Assembly: GCF_963678635.1 (NCBI RefSeq)
Contig: NC_087063.1
Span: forward strand, 6,482,386-6,546,385
Source of the DNA: Symsagittifera roscoffensis
Taxonomy: Eukaryota > Xenacoelomorpha > Acoela > Convolutidae
DNA length: 64,000 nucleotides
Direction: 5' to 3'
Part shown: piece by piece, positions 40,191-53,200 of the stretch
Layout: each line of letters opens with the position of its first letter
Position numbering within the stretch: the first letter of the stretch is position 1
Program-made: the position numbers and the translations under genes
The notes under the pieces: generated by a model
Seen by the model: only the letters and a program-made list of their open reading frames with translations
What the model was told of the DNA's origin: nothing
The model's database searches: none

Positions 40191-41984
40191 GAGTGGTAGA
40201 AAACCGGTTAAAAAAGTGGAGAAAAACCGGTTAAAAAGTTTGAGTTTCAGTCCAAAATCGAGCGAGTAAACCAAACGGTCTTGATATAAAAACATTGGCC
40301 ATTTTTGGAAGCTTCATTCAGCGCTTTCTTGTCAATATGAATGTTCAAACGCAGTTTAAAAAAGTTTTTTTCAAAATTTTTGGATAGTTTTTTCTGTTTT
40401 TTTTTCACTTTTCTGTTTTTTTTTCACTTTTTTAAAACTTTTTGAAGACTGTATTAGTAATTAATGTCAATTTCACTAAATTTTCACGAGCTTGTTTGAT
40501 TCCACGCGCTTTAAAATTCTGTTTAATTTTGAACTGACATAAAAACTTTTTTCATTTTCCTACACAACATTTTTTTTCGACAAAAATTTCCAAATTTTTT
40601 CCATGCGTTCGAAATGGTTGAGTAAATTTTGCGTAAAGAATCTAAAGCTTTTGAACGATTTTCTCATCTTCTCATCTTTGAACTTCGAAGCAAAACTTCA
40701 AACTTGATGATAGAAGTCAATCAAGTTTTTTTAACCTATTCATTTTTTCCGTTCGATAGTGAAGCTTGCCTTCTGTTAAGAGAAAAAATGTCAACAAAAT
40801 TAGCGATAATTCACATTTGAGCCTGAAGAAGTTTCGAAGTTTTTTCTTAAAACAATTGACTTAAAGTCCTGTAAAAACCAAATGTTATAACTAAGAGTAA
40901 ATCAACTTCGCATTGTGCTGTTTTGTTAAAGCCAACCGGTCTTTTTCTGTCCAATTAATGAGAAAGTTGGAATAAAAATATTAATAAAAAGACAATAATA
41001 TAGTTCGCGATCAAACAAAACCGTTTGTCTCAAAGAGGAAACGCAAGACACAGATTACCAAACTTATATCAATCATCAACACTTCCCTTAGAATAACCTC
41101 CAGAAAAGTCAAAAGCATATCCTTTGTAGCATGTCAAATGCATGATTAGTTTTTCTTAAAACAGGGCCTGTATAGTTAATAAATGAAAGAAATGGTTGTC
41201 ATTTTACAATCAGTTTTGAAAAAAAATTTTTTTAAATTGAATTGAATCACTCAGGAACAAGTTTTCTTGTTTCCATCATAGAAGTGTTTTTTAATTGATT
41301 GTTGACAAGTTTTTGTAACATTTGATTTAAACACGCATGACGGACGCTTCGCACGATTGCTTGGTTGCCCTGGAAAAAATATTTAGAATACACATTTTTC
41401 TGTAAAAGTTTTGAGTGCAAGTTCTATTTTTTGAAAAACATGACGAGAAATTCTGTCTACTTTTACCCGAAAAAAAATCCATTCGTTTTGCAGATGTTAG
41501 CAGCCAATAATAATCTTAGTCAGTAATCTCGCTTCAAAGTATTTACAGGTGAATCTCCATAAATGAAGATGTTGTTTTTTAGAAAAAAAATTTCACTAGT
41601 TGTCCTCTGTCCTTGGTTAGCACTCTTTTTACAAATAGAGAGGCTTATGGTAATTTTTTGACAGATCTTTACTTTACAATTTATACATTTGATACTTAGA
41701 TTGCGCTATCTATTGCAACATTTTTCATTAAAATTTTTCAATTTTTTTTTTTCAAAAGATGATAAAATCATTTCAATTTTTGATGCGGTGCTTAAATTAA
41801 ATTCTCAGAGCAGCTAGCTAACTTAAAGTAGCTAATTTACATTACATTCTCAGTGAGCTAGCTAATTGAAAAGTGGGTCACAAATTAAAAAAGTATTAAT
41901 TTTTAATTGCAAAAAACTACCGAAATTAGACAGTTCAAAGTAAGTTCCGACTTTCAAAGTCCAGCACATGTCAGTGTATAACGG

Positions 41985-42660
41985 AGAAAATAGTCGAGAC
42001 AAGGTTTGGATCGAGCGCAAACTCTAAATGTTCTTCGAGTACGGTCGAAATATACCCTCTAGCACGGCCAAAGCATAGCTCGAGCTCGATCGAGCACACT
42101 CAAAACATACGTAGAGTACGTTCGAGCACGCTCAAATCATACCTCGAGCACGGTCAAAAAATACCGTTTGTCCAGTGGTAACTCGGAATCAAAAAGAAAA
42201 CTTTCTTCTGAAAATCAAAAAATTTTCTACATTTTTGACTCAAATTGCAAACCAAACATCCGAAAGATGAAAATGTTTCCTCTCTACACGGCAGTTAATT
42301 TTCAATAATTCTGATCATTTCATTCTGGTATTAAACATCATAAGATGTTACACGCAGAGTATAAATTTTAACGTTTGAGTTTGGCTAGCTCATGATGCTT
42401 CATTGTCTTCATTGTTATGATGCTTCATTGTCGAACATACCTCGAGCATTGTCGTTCGTCCCGCAGTAATTCGGAGTCAAAAAGCAAAATTTTTTCAAAT
42501 ATGAACACATGTTTATAATATTTTCGACTCAAATTGCAACTAGTATTCCAAAAGATACCCCAATTCGGTCGAGCACGGCCGACAAACATCTTCCTTGGGT
42601 CGAGCAATGTGGAGCACATTTGTATCGGTCGAGCAAGGTCGAAACATGCCGAATTTTGTC
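41985..42660. repeat. TCGAGCACGGTCGAAACAT repeat clusters within a 288-bp duplication
   Basis: Two clusters (about 41990-42170 and 42430-42660) of a diverged unit of about 25-30 bp around TCGAGCACGGTC(G/A)AAACATACC. Each cluster is tied to a shared block beginning GTAA(C/T)TCGGA(A/G)TCAAAAAG at 42178 and 42466. CTCGAG-type palindromes are frequent. Confidence 0.75.
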
Positions 42661-44386
42661 GAATAACTAAGCATCTTGACCAGGGTGTTTATATGGATTT
42701 GAGTTCAAGTATAAAAGGAAAACGTTTCGTTAATCAATTACAAAAGTGCATTGATATTGAAAAGGAAAACCATCCACTCACTTTCTGAACACAGCAGCAA
42801 TAATGAAAAATAATCTTACCGGTGAAATTCACAGTAGGCATAATTGCCACAATAAGTTTGTTTCTAACAGCGGCTTCCAGTTTCAAGTGTTGCTCGTTTC
42901 TATCATCCATTCCAACTAAAACTAGAGTCATTCAAACCCAGCTTGTAAAATGCCTCGGACTTCAAGTAATTTTCATGTTTTTACTTTGAAAATTTTAGTC
43001 ATAAAATAGAGTGAGTATATTTTTAAAATTCCATCATCATGGCTTCAATGGCCAAAGTGGCTTTAAATTAGAAATATATAATTCTGAAAAACAAGGACTT
43101 TCCTGAAAATAGAAATTAAAGCAAGTATGACTTAGTTTGTTTGGCAGTAACTTACAGGGGCAGAAAAAAAAGACTGCGATGTTTTTTCAAAGTTAGAATC
43201 TACGATGGAAAACTTTTACAACACAGTTCTCCGAAATTCCGAAAAAGTGATCTAATAAGCGTTCAATTTTTTTTTTCTGCTATTTGACCACAACTTGCTT
43301 GTCCCATTATGAAAAAAAAACAGTGCAAAAACTTTTTATCAACGGTTAATGATTGCACTATCTCATTCTTAGATTTTCTTCTCAAATAATTTATCAAGAA
43401 GGCCAAAATTTTCAAAAAAAAGTTTCAAAAAATGATTGAAGTGCATACATTTTTGCACAAAAATATCTCTACAAAAATCAAGGAGAGCTCGTAAATTCAG
43501 TTTGGCTGAAAGAAAAAAACGAAGATCTAAAAACAAAATATACAAGAATAAATATTGCTAGTCAAATAAATTGAAAAAGATTAACAAGCTTAAAAACTGC
43601 TAGTATATAAACTGTGTGAAAAACATGTGTGCATGAAAATTTTTGTGTCGTACAGTTGATTGCTTATTTTATGGTTTACCCCATGATCTTTTCGGTATGT
43701 GCCCTACATCTTTGTTTGTTTGCTTAAGTTTGATAAGTATAGTTAGATTTGTCGAACTGTTGCTAAAATTTTAAACTTTACTAGCCAATAAAAAGTTGGA
43801 TAGAAGTCAACGAATACAAGGAATCGGAACAAAACATTTAATTTGCTTTTTAAAAAGAAATGAAAAATTTTTCGAATTTCAAATCAAACAAAAAGAGTCA
43901 AGGAACTCAATGAAAAAAAACTACACATACCTAGTTTTTTGAGATTTTACAGCTTAAACTTTACGGCTCATTTTTCCAGTTTAACTTTACCCAATCTAAG
44001 AAAATTGGATTTTGAGATAAATTTTTCTATTTTTCTATTAAATCTAAAATTTAAAATCCGTTTTCCAAACTAGAGATTGATTAAGTTTTTTGTTAACAAT
44101 AGCATTTTCCTGCTTATGACACTCTTTTGGCACAAAATTTTAAGTAGTTTTAAATTTGAGTTTTACAGTCCCTTGATGACTCGTGCTTTCAATCTTAATT
44201 CTCCGCTTTCTGTTATTTCTTTAGTTATCTTGCCTCTTCGTTGTTGTTGTCATCCTCCAGTTTCTCATGTTCTTGTTGCATGGCTTCGTTGATAGTGTTT
44301 TCCGTTTGTTTCCTACTTTGCTTTGTCTCTAGGTACAGTATCTCCATCTTGTTTGGGCTGTCTTCTGATGAAAGAAGGTCTATTAT
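42661..44386. other. AT-rich DNA, nothing supported
   Basis: Only short frames, A/T homopolymers and no repeats that I could recognise with confidence. The decayed gypsy element begins at about 44387 on the other strand. Confidence 0.6.
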
Positions 44387-45151
44387 TTAGTCTGTTGTTT
44401 TCTCTCTATTCTTCGTGCTAATCGCCCCGATAAAATTCATGCAGGCCTGATATTGGGGTGTTTTATCTGTGCAGCCCCTTTCCGCGATTAGGGCCTTCAG
44501 GCTTGGTTTAGTCGGCGATGTTTGTTGCTCTGGTGGTGAGTGGATATTAAATTTCAGCGGTTTTTTGTGTGCGGTGTTTCCTGGAATTTCAATTGCATTG
44601 ATTGGGATGGGTTCCCCCAAAGTTTTCGCCAGAGTTGATTGGTGGTGGTGAACTGATCGTCGTGTTGGGATTGTGGTTGCTGAGGTTGAACCTGTTGCTA
44701 GAGGTATTTTATTCATTCACCTTTTTCGGCGATGGCTCGGAAGCTTTTGATGTAGATGATTTGTTTTTTTTTCGGTATCACTGTATATGGCTGTGTTCCT
44801 GTTTGTTGCTTTTGTTGTTGTAGGTTTTCCATCGAATTTGAGCTCATGCCTCGCGGTTTGTTGCATGGTCGTCCACCTGTTCCTCGTCCCATTGATTTAC
44901 CCCGTCGTTGGAGTGTTTTGTCCATTGATTTGTTGTTGCTCCTCCGCTTGTTCCTTCCGTGTTAGGTTTTTCGTGAGTCCTGTTTCCAAATCCGCTTTGA
45001 ACATTTTGTGTTGAGGCACCTTTAGGTCTTCGATGTCTAAAAAAGGAGGACAAGGCCCTGATCTCCTTGCGGATTTGTACGCAACGTAGTCACTTAACCG
45101 TGATGGAAGACGCGGTCCGTAGATTACGGGATTCGGGACAAAGGCAACCAA
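44387..45151 (-). pseudogene. C-terminal tail of Pol in the decayed gypsy element
   Basis: Three overlapping minus-strand frames (45151-44897, 44925-44713, 44716-44387) with Pro/Lys/Gln-rich composition and phrases such as VIYGPRLPSRLSDYVAYK. They lie where the post-integrase tail is expected. There is no env-like membrane segment on this strand. Confidence 0.5.
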
Positions 45152-45478
45152 ATTTTCTTTAACAGTCTAGGTTGTTTTCCGAATGTTTGTACCCATGCTG
45201 TATGTGTTGTCTATCTTAAAAATTTTCCGTCAATTGTTTTGTATTTTTGTTCGAAAATTTTAGGATCTTTCACTTTAGTAGCCACTTGGATTGTTTTCTT
45301 TGCAAGAAGATCTAGTCGTTTTCTAATGTTTTATCGGTTGGTGTTTGTATTCCTTTATTTCTATTGTTTAATTTATCTATATTTATTTCTATATTTAATT
45401 TGGTTTTTGCACTTATTGTTGGATGTGTTGTTGTCTTGTTTGCTTCTGCCGTTTTCTGTGGCACCTGTTGTCGTTGAT

Positions 45479-46646
45479 TCAATGAAACTTCATTCTCCGA
45501 CCATTGTTGCAAATCGTGAATGATTTCTGCTGGCAGGAGTGGCTTAGTGAGGTTTTTCCATCTAAACATGCGTGTTTGGCATTTTGCCAATTAAGGTTGT
45601 TAGGTGAGCTAGTTGTTGTCACTATGGACAGAGGAGTATTTGGTTTTCTACTCTTGTGTACTTTGCAAAGTGAAAATTTTGTAATACCATGTGGTGTTAT
45701 TCGCAGGGTTTTTATTTTTTTGGCAACGTCCGATGCTATTTTGTATGGTGTATTTGCCACATCTATTCTCATTACCCCTAGTCTATGTTTTAGTGTTTGA
45801 ATCTTTCTATCGACTAACCCTATGGCTCCATGGTCATCTACCGGTGCGAAGAGTAGTTTAATGTTGTTTTTGTCACAGAAAAATAAAATAGTTTTGCTCT
45901 GATTGGTTATGCTTGGTCACATCGTAACCGACGGGGTACTCCGTTATTGGAAATTTACCGTTGCATACATTTTATGGCGACATCCGCCGTAGTATTTGAA
46001 ACGACTTTTGCTGTTGGGAATTTCGACCATTTATTTATTGGAACTAGTATGAAGGCTTCCTTATTTAACTCATTGGGGAGGGGCCCGGCAAAATCGTATT
46101 GTACCTCTTCATTTGGTTCTACGACCAAATCCATTTGGAATGAATGATTTTTCCCTTTTATTGGATTGAGGTTTATACCTTGCTCTGTGAAATGCTTGCA
46201 AGTTTGTGCCATCTGGACGATCGAGCGATGGATGTGTGTAAACCACACATTTTGGCAGAAGTCCAGCATGGCGACTGACCCTGGGTGTGTTGGATGTAGG
46301 CTGTCCAGTACTGTTTGGCGCAGCTGTGTTGGAATGACGATACATTCGTCGATGAGCAGGGAGTCCTCGCGCACATGTTGACGAATGCGAACATTGAGTT
46401 CGTATTGGCCGTAGGAAGATTTGATTGAGTCCCAGTCCCACTTTTTTTAAGGAAGTTGATGAGAGGACTCACTTTTCTATCTTTCCTGGCAGCTGGAGCG
46501 AAGAGCTTTATTCCCAGTACCTTCTGCAGCTTCTTCACGAACAGCGGTGAGTCTTGTTCCTTCTCCGTCAGTGTCGCTTGGTTTAACGTGGCCACTATAC
46601 CATCGGTTATCATATGATGGCTAGCTTCTAGTCGTGTGTTCGTCAT
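45479..46646 (-). pseudogene. pol: Integrase of the decayed gypsy element
   Basis: 46374-45955 has H-x-x-H (LHPTHPGS) and a C in the zinc domain (the partner Cys is replaced), then DLVVEPNEEVQYDFAGPLP with the first catalytic Asp and ..INKWSKFPTAKVV. After stops, FAPVDDHGAIGLVDRKIQTLK follows, where the catalytic Glu is replaced by Asp. 45772-45479 continues the C-terminal region with RITPHGITKFSL. Frames change several times. Confidence 0.8.
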
Positions 46647-47399
46647 TATAGGCGGTTCCTCATTAGGGGCACGTTCCTCCTGGGTTGCAAAGTTATTCTA
46701 CTCACGTAATGATCTTGTATTTCTGTCTGGTCCTCCTTATTGTCAGTTTGTGTCACCGCAAACACTTTGCAGCTCCCGGTTTGCAATGTTTGTGTCGTCA
46801 TTACTCTGAGTGTGTGCTGCTTCTCTGATTTTGTTGTTTCTTCGTTAAAATTTTCTTTCTGGAGAATTGTAAGTACTGGCCTTTAGGAAAGTAGTTCTCT
46901 TGCGTCCTTGACGTCTTTAAGTGATAGTGCAGATGTGGTGACTGTTGGTTTGGTCTGTTTTTTAGTGGTTGGTGGTCGCTTGTGCCACCTAGGATCTGAT
47001 AGGCTCTCCTCTCTGTCCGACCTCCCCTGCCAATTGGAAGATTTTTCCTCCTCTTTTCCACGTGGTGTCAGGGAGTTCATTTTGTATGGAATGAACCCTC
47101 CTTTGTATTTTTCTACATCTTATCTTCCACTCATTTTCTGTGTTTTGTTTGTATGGTTGACAAGATGGATTGAGCTCTCCGACGGTACAGTTGTTTTTTC
47201 TGTTGAGATTGTTGTTTGAGTTAGAGCTGACTGAGTTTCAGAATAATTTGAGCAGAACTGACTTTGTTTCGGTGTTTGCAATTGACCGCTTTCGGAATTT
47301 TTGGAATGTTGCTTTCTCAATTGGGGATTTGAAGTGTTAATTGTTGTCCATTTATTTTCCTCGCGGTTTTTGATCAGCTGATTTGGTGCCATGTTCCTA

Positions 47400-48139
47400 T
47401 TGGCTTATTTATTAAAAATGAAGTTGTTAATCACTTCTAAGTCACTTATTAATGCATTAATTGATGCTACAACAAATTCTTCATCGTACTCGCTTGGGGG
47501 TATTACCAATCCAGTTAAATTTTGTGACATGTAGTTTCTTAGCCCCATTTTGTTTCCCGCCAAATGTTTGATATCAAAATGGAATAGGATTAGTCGATCA
47601 ATCCATCTGGTTATTCTGCTTTCACTGGTTTTTGATCTTTCGTTTGCCTTTAGAGCGCTGATCGAAGCTTGATGATCTGTGATGACGGTAAATTATTTTA
47701 CATACAGATGATATTTGAAGTGTTCAATGGCCCACACTACCTTAAGTAATTCGTGTTTGTTAACTGAATGTTTTTCCTCAAGGGAATATAAAAACCGTGA
47801 TACATAAGCTATTACCACCCAGCCTTCTTGTGAATGTTGTTCGAGTGAAGCATCAGTTACTATACGCGTTTCTAGGTTTTGGTCAAAATGATTATTTTGT
47901 GTTGTTTCAGAGACTGACTTTATAATGTTTTTAATTGATGTTTTGTGTTCCGGTTTACAATCATTTGGTTTATTTTTCTCTGTAGTTTTTAGCAGTGGAC
48001 GTAATGTTGATGTTATTTGTGCCAAATATCTGCTGAGATGGTGTATAGAGCCCATAAAACTTTTTAAATGTATAAAGATTTTTGGTGGTGAGAGTTTTTC
48101 GATTGCATCTAATTTACTTATCTGGTGTAGTGCCCTCAC
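47400..48139 (-). pseudogene. pol: RNase H and connection of the decayed gypsy element
   Basis: 48139-47693 contains KSFMGSIHHLSRYL, the conserved end of the RT connection, then IVTDAS and NKHELL, RNase H acidic residues. After a stop at YVK the reading continues with FTVITDHQAS, holding the third acidic residue, then a tether segment to about 47400. Confidence 0.8.
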
Positions 48140-48800
48140 TGTTTATAGTGTACCCTAGCCACTCAACTTGTTCACAAGTAAACTTACATTTGTCCAATGA
48201 TATGGCAAGGTTTTCTGCATCTCATTTTCCGTAAAATCCTGTTTGGAACTGGTAAATCCCGGTGGAATTTCCACCGATTAGGCTGAAATTGCACTTTTCG
48301 CGGGTTGGTTTGTCTAGTGGGATTGGCGAATACGCTTATCGCAAATCTAATGTTGATAATGGGGTCTGCTGTTTGTTGTTCGATTTCACCACTTGTGCTA
48401 TGTTGTCTTTGTTGGCAATTGGTGTTTACTTTTGTGAATAAATTTGTTTATCTTTTCGAATCTAATGCCACTTTTACTGTCTGGTCTCTTTACACGGTAT
48501 TCACGATTGGACTGATAATTCCGAGCATTTATTAAGTTTTTTTATGTGCTTTTATTACATTAGTTTGTTTAGTTTTTTTTCAACTCGTTCTTGCAGGTGA
48601 AGCGGGACACGACGTCCTTTTTGTTGGATTGGGATAATATCTTTACTGAATTGCGTTCGCATTACGTGGTTTTTTGACTTTCCAATCCGAATGCATAGTT
48701 GTGGATAGTTACCTCTGACCCCTTGTTCGATTTCAGGGTTTGATTCTTCTTGTGTGTTTTCAGCACGTTCACTTGTTTCTATTTCGCTTGTACTAGTTTT
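48140..48800 (-). pseudogene. pol: Reverse transcriptase remnant with deleted active site
   Basis: In one frame near 48370-48150 the RT fragment STLDLR (then a stop) AYSPIPLDK is followed by NFSLIGGNSTGIYQFQTGFYG, then a stop, and then directly ENLAISLDKCKFTCEQVEWLGY. The catalytic YxDD block that should lie between these is missing, so a deletion of about 150 bp is inferred. The upstream part is rich in stops. Confidence 0.75.
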
Positions 48801-49039
48801 ACTCCAATTGTGGTAAGATATTTCCGCCTATGATGTTTGCTTTATGATCATCGACAGTTATGGTTGGGGCAGCTTTCATTTTCCAGCCTCCGGATTCAAT
48901 TGTTATTATTAATTTTCCTTTGGGTATAATTGTTTCTCCGTCGTAGTATGTTAAATTCCGAGCTGTATCTCCTGATGGAATTGGTTTAAATACTGTGGAT
49001 TTAACATTTTCTTGTAGTCGGCGAGCTGTTTTTTTTTGT

Positions 49040-50215
49040 TCAGGAAAGACATGGGGCTCTGGAATCGGCGATTGCGATTGAATCTTCTGTTTTCGTCTTC
49101 AGCTTAATTATGTGCCCATTTAGGTCGTCTTCGGGTAGACTTGTTCTGTTTTTACTTTCAAATGCTTCCGATTTTACCATTACTGAGCGTTTATTGACCT
49201 GATATTCTTCCCAACCATCTTTGGATGTAATTTCGGCAAAAGCGACTGGATTGAGTTCTGTTCCCTGACTCTCGGACTCAATTTCCTCTTGTTCCTCTTT
49301 ATTGTTGTGGTCTCCCATAAAATTAACGTGTCCTGAGCGACACACTTCGGCAAAATGACAACATTTGGCGCTTTTTGAACAGATTTTATCCCTTGCAGGA
49401 CATGACTGTAAGTGGTTTTGTCCAACTTGGTTACCGCGTTTGTAACATTGTTTTTGAGTGTTGGGGTATGGATTTCTCTGTTGCTGCGGCAAACCTCTTG
49501 CTTTTTTTACCTCGAGGATATGGGCGACCACGAAAAACGCCACGACCTCTTTGAGGGCCTGACTGTTTGCAAAATTATTGCATCTCCGTGTATTAATATA
49601 ATAAACCGATTCCTGTTTTGTTATTGTTACATGATTTCCGAACGGATTTTTTTCATCGTGCGACTATGTTTGATGCCTTTTTCCCGGCGTATTACATACT
49701 CATATGCATCTTGTGGGCTTCTCGTTTGTGCGAGTAATTCCTCGGCTATTTTTTCATTCTGCATGTGTGCAGTGAACATGTCTTTCACCCACTCATTTTA
49801 TCGGTCCCCACAATCAGCTCCTGACGCGAATTCAACTAGATCGGCGTGAAATTGTTCCAGATTTTCCGTCTACTTTTGTTTTCGACAAAAGAATTTGTAT
49901 TTTTCTTTCTTCTTGAGTTGTAATTAAAACCCTCGTTGTCACTGTGTGTAGATCAAGACCTGGACGCTTTTGCTGAACTTGTCGTAAGGCTCCTTTTTCT
50001 CGGGCTTTTACCACGTCATTTTCCCAACCGACTCTCTTTTCTTGGTTGCAAACCTCCCGATTTTTTCTTTGGGCATCAGTTTCTTCTGTTTCTCCGTAGA
50101 TAGGATCTGTGGGCTCAAGAAGCGGTGGTTTATTTTTTCGTCAATTCCGTTTTTGGCAAACATTGCTCTTTCAAATGTTGCTGCCCACTTCGACCACTCC
50201 AGATGTCGCCTCTAG
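49040..50215 (-). pseudogene. gag: Gag with zinc knuckles and protease of the decayed gypsy element
   Basis: An N-terminal fragment (about 50215-49830) has WSKWAATFERAMFAKN. The main fragment 49543-49040 has two knuckles that have each lost a Cys (C-Y-K-R where C-x-x-C is expected, and CSKSAKCCHFAEVC with Ser for Cys), then an acidic linker and a protease motif IADSRAP in which the Gly of D-S-G is Arg. The remainder of protease continues in broken frames to about 48800. RNA binding and protease activity are clearly lost. Confidence 0.8.
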
Positions 50216-53200
50216 GTATTGACGTAAGTATATTGAATCCCAATGGATGGATAAACGTAATCTCTGAGCGAGTCATAAAACAACTGTTGTTAAGAAACAT
50301 AAATTAGCGACTGAGCTCATGCTTATAGTCTCGAATCGGCATGCAGCCGTACCAAGGTCAACTGATTAGATAATATATAAATAGATTATTCAAATCATTG
50401 ATGTTGAGTTTATCTATCCGTACCGGATGACAAGTAGAGATAATGTTTTTGAAAACTGATCGTAACAACCTTGAATCTAAGTCCCAGACTTATGTCCAGA
50501 TTTTGAAGGTCGCGCCAAACATGGATCAAGATCCGAGATGCTTCGTCGTGCCGAGAATATGAGCTTTAAAAGTCTAAGTTTGGACAATAAGTAGCAAAAG
50601 TCGCACTGTGGGTCACAAAAGTGCCGAAGTGGGTGCAAAAAACTAGACTTTTTGATCAAACTTTCGCGACGGTTTTTTTTCGGCACGGACGCTTTTTTCT
50701 CGTCACTTTCAGACGCGATTCCACGCAATTTTTGAAGTTAATTTTAGAAAAGCCGTTTTTTTCATATAATTATAAACCAATTGCGGTAAAACTACAGTAC
50801 TAAAAATTGACATTATAAAAATACTATAATCAAGATTCAAACTCCAGGTACGACTATGCAATTTTTCACAGGTAAATAGCTAATCAATTTGATCTATGGT
50901 TGAATAAAATTAAAATCTGCTCATAAAATCCTCAATTTACTCAAATAAGGGTAGCTGGCGGGATGTTTTCTTGCTCGTTTGTCTCAAGCATTTCAAAAGA
51001 GATTCTTAAATGTGTGCCGGTGTCAGTGAAAGTTGCAACCGCAATATTAGAGCAAATTAAAAACAAAACTGCCCTAAAAGTGGTAAATAAGACACCCCAA
51101 TTCTTCTTTTACCAGCTTAACGGTAAATTAGGCTGACTACGAAACTAGTTCACCCCAATTTTTGGATGAAACAGACATTTTAATGATAAAAACTACAGGG
51201 GAGAGATATTGATCAGAGTACGGATAACTTGTTGCCGTGCAATTTTCGCAGACTGTTCCGACCATATTCTTAAGTTAACTTATTTAATTTTTTTTCTTCA
51301 ATTTATTTTTTAGGCGTGAAGCAACTATATGAAACTGTAGAACGCTAGTCAAGTAGGCATTTCGGACAAGATTTTTAATTTTTTTGTTGTTGCCAAGGAA
51401 ACGCTAAATGAAGTCGCCAAAATATATTTTTTATGCATTAAAAAAAAAATTTTATCCTTCAAAAAAAACTTTTTTTATGATACAGACTCGCTCGTTTTAT
51501 TTAGTCGCTCGAATTTAAACAAAAACAGAAAAAATTCTAGCTTGTTTTTCCCAGAGTAAAAAAGTTGAAACTTTTGAATGTCCTTAGAATCAAGGCTGGA
51601 ATGGTTTTATTATGATCTAACGATCAAATCATTGCAATGCATTTTTGTGATAGCTGATATTGATATGACTGACAAACTAAAAAAAATTGAACTACAGATG
51701 AGGACGATGCTCCTCAATAACTTCGAGGATGAAGAACCTAACGAAATTTAGTTGCTCATAGGTTTTAAAAACGTCTATTTTTTCAAGATCTCAAGGTATG
51801 GTGTGACCATTTAAAACAAAGTATTCAATGGCGAACTCTGCAAAAACGCATTTGAACGCTTAATGATCCGTTTTTGACTCAAAACAGATTGCATGTACCA
51901 TTCTAGTGTAAATGAAAATGTTGAACTAAAAAAACATTTTTCAATAAATTTTTAAATGACAAATTTCAAATCCAAGTTTTGTCAAATATCGAGAGTGCAA
52001 TTTATCAAAAATTTTGCAGTTTTTTTTAAGTCGCGAAAAATGCAAAATACCTCAGTGCATCAAAAGTTCGTTATTACGTATGAATCTACATTCATAATTG
52101 TTCAAGCTTTTCGAGCATTACGTCCAAAAAAGTCAGAGTTGGAGACAATTGGAAAAAAATCGATAGACTCAAGGAAACTCAAAATTTAAACTAATCAACA
52201 AAAAAGCAATGGATAAAATTTTGCTCCACTTGGTGAATTGAAATAGAAATTTAGAATTCAAAGTCCAAAACAAATCAAAACTTTTAGTTTTTTGGCGCTG
52301 TTTCCACTTTGCTAATTGGAGAGTGCAATTTATCTAACTTTAAACAATTCAGTTTAAATCGAACTTAAAATGCAAAGATATCTAATTGCACTCATGAATG
52401 TAATAAAAGTATACCGCACTAGTGTAAATATAAGACCTTTAAAAATCATAGAGGTGGAAAAGAGTCATAGAACCCGAACAGCAGAAATAATATTAGTTTT
52501 TGAATTTCGAAGCATAAAAAAGAAGTGTCCTTAAATTTCCCCAATTTTGATAAAATTAAATCAGATCGAGAAAACTGCTTTCATAGATAAAACTTAAATT
52601 GAATTAACAAATCGAAAAACTAAACCTTACTTTCAAAATTAGAAACTAATTATGCTTTCGGAGACATTTTTACTTTTGCTGTTTGGCAGTGGAGTTTTCC
52701 TTCCTTTTAATTGAGGAAATGATTTGAATTTTTCAAAAATAGCCAACTAACAGATGGAAAAGAGTAATGAACGCAAGGAAACTTTAAAAAACGACTTTTT
52801 TTTCAAGAGCCTTCATTTTTTGAGTTTTGAAGAAAAAAAATAGATGGCCGATAAGCTCTATGAAGTTGTAGAACAATTTATCATGGACACTTTTATCAGA
52901 AAACTTTTGAACAATTTATCAGAAAACTGGATCAAAATGTAAACCTTTTATTTCGCCTGGAAATCTGATAATTAAATTCCATTTTTGAAATCAGAAGTTG
53001 ATCACGTTTTTTGTGACTTTTTTACTTTTGCTGTTCGGTAGTGGAGTTTGCCTTTCTTTTAACAATTGAAATGAAAATTGAAATCGAGCGTGAACAAATC
53101 TTAAGACTTTTCCTGAAAAAAAAAACAACACAAGATCAGCATGATCTATATAAGAGTACTCACTACGTTCATTACTCTTAAAAATTGAATCAAAAGTTTT

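Larger units (their letters stand above)
36560..41980. other. AT-rich DNA with dispersed repeats, no recognisable gene
   Basis: Short open frames have no domain and strong A/T bias. Repeats seen: a small duplication with AAAAAGTAGCCAAAACTCAC at about 37218 and 37266; the third copy of the left-flank repeat (37570-37850); a pair of about 140-bp copies at 37905-38050 and 40040-40190; and a weak pair around 38930 and 39650. Confidence 0.6.
44387..50215 (-). mobile_element. Decayed Ty3/gypsy retroelement on the minus strand
   Basis: Read on the minus strand from about 50215 to 44387, the order is Gag, zinc knuckles, protease, RT, RNase H, integrase and a C-terminal tail, as expected for Ty3/gypsy. 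Every domain carries stops, frame changes or lost key residues. No LTRs were recognised at either side. It is unrelated to the giant element in detail: a different zinc-knuckle type and a different integrase end. Confidence 0.85.

Noticed and set aside
44469-46381. Plus-strand hydrophobic frames that look like membrane proteins
   Set aside because: They are the complement of the minus-strand gypsy Pol (Gln/Lys-rich), which produces Leu/Val/Cys-rich antisense frames.
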